From Synechococcus sp. RS9916 (GTDB lineage Bacteria > Cyanobacteriota > Cyanobacteriia > PCC-6307 > Cyanobiaceae), in assembly GCF_000153825.1 (NCBI RefSeq), contig NZ_DS022299.1, positions 956,869 to 1,020,868 of the forward strand: DNA of 64,000 nucleotides, read 5' to 3'. Under the pieces are notes generated by a model. The model made no database searches. It was given only the letters and a program-made list of their open reading frames with translations, and had not been told where the DNA came from. This document shows positions 63,046 through 64,000 of this stretch, one piece after another. The position numbers and the translations under genes are program-made. Within the stretch, counting starts at the first letter, position 1. Each line of letters starts with the position of its first letter.

Positions 63046-64000
63046 ATGAGCCCTTCCCAGGACAAACCCCTGCTGCTGCTGGTGGACGGCCACTCCCTGG
63101 CCTTCCGCAGCTTCTATGCCTTCAGCAAAGGGGGCGAGGGGGGCCTGGCCACCAAGGACGGCGTGCCCACCAGCGTCACCTACGGATTCCTCAAAGCGCT
63201 GCTGGACAACTGCAAGTCGCTCACACCGCAAGGTGTGGCCATCGCCTTCGACACGGCAGAACCCACATTCCGGCACAAGGCGGATCCCAACTACAAGGCC
63301 CACCGCGACACAGCACCGGAGGTGTTCTTCCAGGACCTCAACCAGCTTCAGGAGATCCTGCGCCAGCAGCTGCAACTGCCTCTCTGCATGGCCCCCGGCT
63401 TTGAAGCCGATGACGTGCTGGGCACCCTGGCCAACCGGGCAGCGAATGCTGGCTGGCGCGTGCGCATCCTCAGCGGTGACCGCGACCTCTTCCAGCTGGT
63501 GGATGACAGCCGCGATATCGCTGTGATGTACATGGGCGGTGGCCCCTATGCCCGCAGCAGCGGCCCAATGCTGATCAACGAAGAGGGGGTGGTGGCCAAG
63601 TTGGGGGTGGTGCCCACCTCGGTGGTGGACCTCAAGGCCCTCACAGGTGACAGCTCCGACAACATCCCCGGCGTCAAAGGGGTGGGACCCAAAACCGCCA
63701 TCAACCTGCTCAAGGAAAACGGCGATCTGGACGCGGTCTATCGCGTGTTGGCCGAGGTGGAAGCGGAAGGCCCGAAAGCCAGCCGCGGCGCGATCAAAGG
63801 CGCCCTGAAAGGCAAGCTCAGCAACGATCGCGACAACGCCTACCTGTCCCGGCAGCTGGCGGAGATCCTGGTGGATATTCCCCTTCCTGAAGAGCCCGCT
63901 CTGGAGCTGGGACCTGTCGATGGCGAAGGCCTTCAACAGCAGCTGGAGATGCTCGAACTCAACAGCCTGGTGCGTCAGGTGCCGGCCTTCGTCGCCACCT
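63046..64000 (+). CDS. polA: DNA polymerase I, N-terminal part (runs off the right edge)
   Basis: The first 318 residues contain the 5' nuclease domain: LLLVDGHSLAFRSFYAF, the FEADDVLGTLA acidic cluster, RILSGDRDLFQLVDD, and the helix-hairpin-helix DLKALTGDSSDNIPGVKGVGPKTAINLL. The 3'-5' exonuclease and polymerase domains lie beyond the edge. The ATG at 63046 gives the normal N-terminus; the preceding ribosome site is weak. Confidence 0.95.
   Translation, partial: MSPSQDKPLLLLVDGHSLAFRSFYAFSKGGEGGLATKDGVPTSVTYGFLKALLDNCKSLTPQGVAIAFDTAEPTFRHKADPNYKAHRDTAPEVFFQDLNQLQEILRQQLQLPLCMAPGFEADDVLGTLANRAANAGWRVRILSGDRDLFQLVDDSRDIAVMYMGGGPYARSSGPMLINEEGVVAKLGVVPTSVVDLKALTGDSSDNIPGVKGVGPKTAINLLKENGDLDAVYRVLAEVEAEGPKASRGAIKGALKGKLSNDRDNAYLSRQLAEILVDIPLPEEPALELGPVDGEGLQQQLEMLELNSLVRQVPAFVAT

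Overview
The window is a gene-dense, GC-rich stretch of a picocyanobacterial chromosome, most likely marine Synechococcus. Several genes point there together: petG of cytochrome b6f, ferredoxin-NADP reductase with an N-terminal CpcD-type phycobilisome linker, Mg-chelatase chlI, lycopene cyclase crtL, the clock kinase sasA, the G6PDH activator opcA, cytochrome cM, a cyAbrB regulator, a CAAD-domain protein, and the small RNA Yfr1 in its picocyanobacterial place between guaB and trxA. The linker domain on PetH implies phycobilisomes, which argues for Synechococcus over Prochlorococcus. Genus placement is inference from gene content, not from a search.

Layout. 1-6,000: 5' part of malQ, a BciB/FrhB-family Fe-S flavoprotein, an LCP-family protein, prs, a GHL10-type glycoside hydrolase and cyAbrB. 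6,000-13,500: pepN, two small conserved proteins, sasA, tRNA-Glu, a START-like protein and petH. 13,500-19,550: zwf-opcA, cobB, acylphosphatase, a histidine phosphatase and a GAP/Sap-family membrane protein. 19,550-28,050: a minus-strand block of helicase, divergent PAP2, crtE and folD; then PgpH-like HD phosphodiesterase, RluA-type pseudouridine synthase and small proteins. 28,050-30,000: short lineage-specific genes, including a Nif11-domain protein. 30,000-38,000: orphan sugar-ABC permease, leuA, GH57 glucan enzyme, crtL and gyrA. 38,000-47,600: CAAD protein, guaB3, Yfr1, trxA, hisH, rsmD, petG, cytM, trmJ, an SxxK serine hydrolase, a DUF3370 protein, chlI and ruvC. 47,600-58,500: methyltransferase, 5-FTHF cyclo-ligase, sufE, hom, an incomplete oligopeptide-type ABC set, a DUF1400 hydrolase, an MFS transporter and a Coq4-like protein. 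58,500-60,600: a short AT-richer accessory patch with small membrane, lipoprotein and secreted genes. The window ends with ychF, a membrane-fusion protein and the 5' part of polA.

How the genes work together. petH, zwf and opcA lie in series and cover light and dark NADPH supply. chlI, crtE, crtL, the BciB-like protein and the glutamyl-tRNA (also the tetrapyrrole precursor) supply pigments. malQ and the GH57 enzyme act on alpha-glucan reserves. sasA links the clock to transcription. prs, guaB3, folD, the 5-FTHF cyclo-ligase, hisH, hom and leuA are core biosynthesis. Packing is tight: 4-nt GTGA/ATGA junctions, three convergent pairs with interlocking stop codons, and larger overlaps at rsmD/petG and MFS/coq4.

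No CRISPR array, insertion sequence, integrase or rRNA was seen. The least explained material is an orphan plus-strand terminator upstream of cyAbrB that may end an unannotated RNA, the AT-rich patch at 58.7-60.6 kb, and two possible short genes (28976-29149 and 60409-60600, both minus strand).
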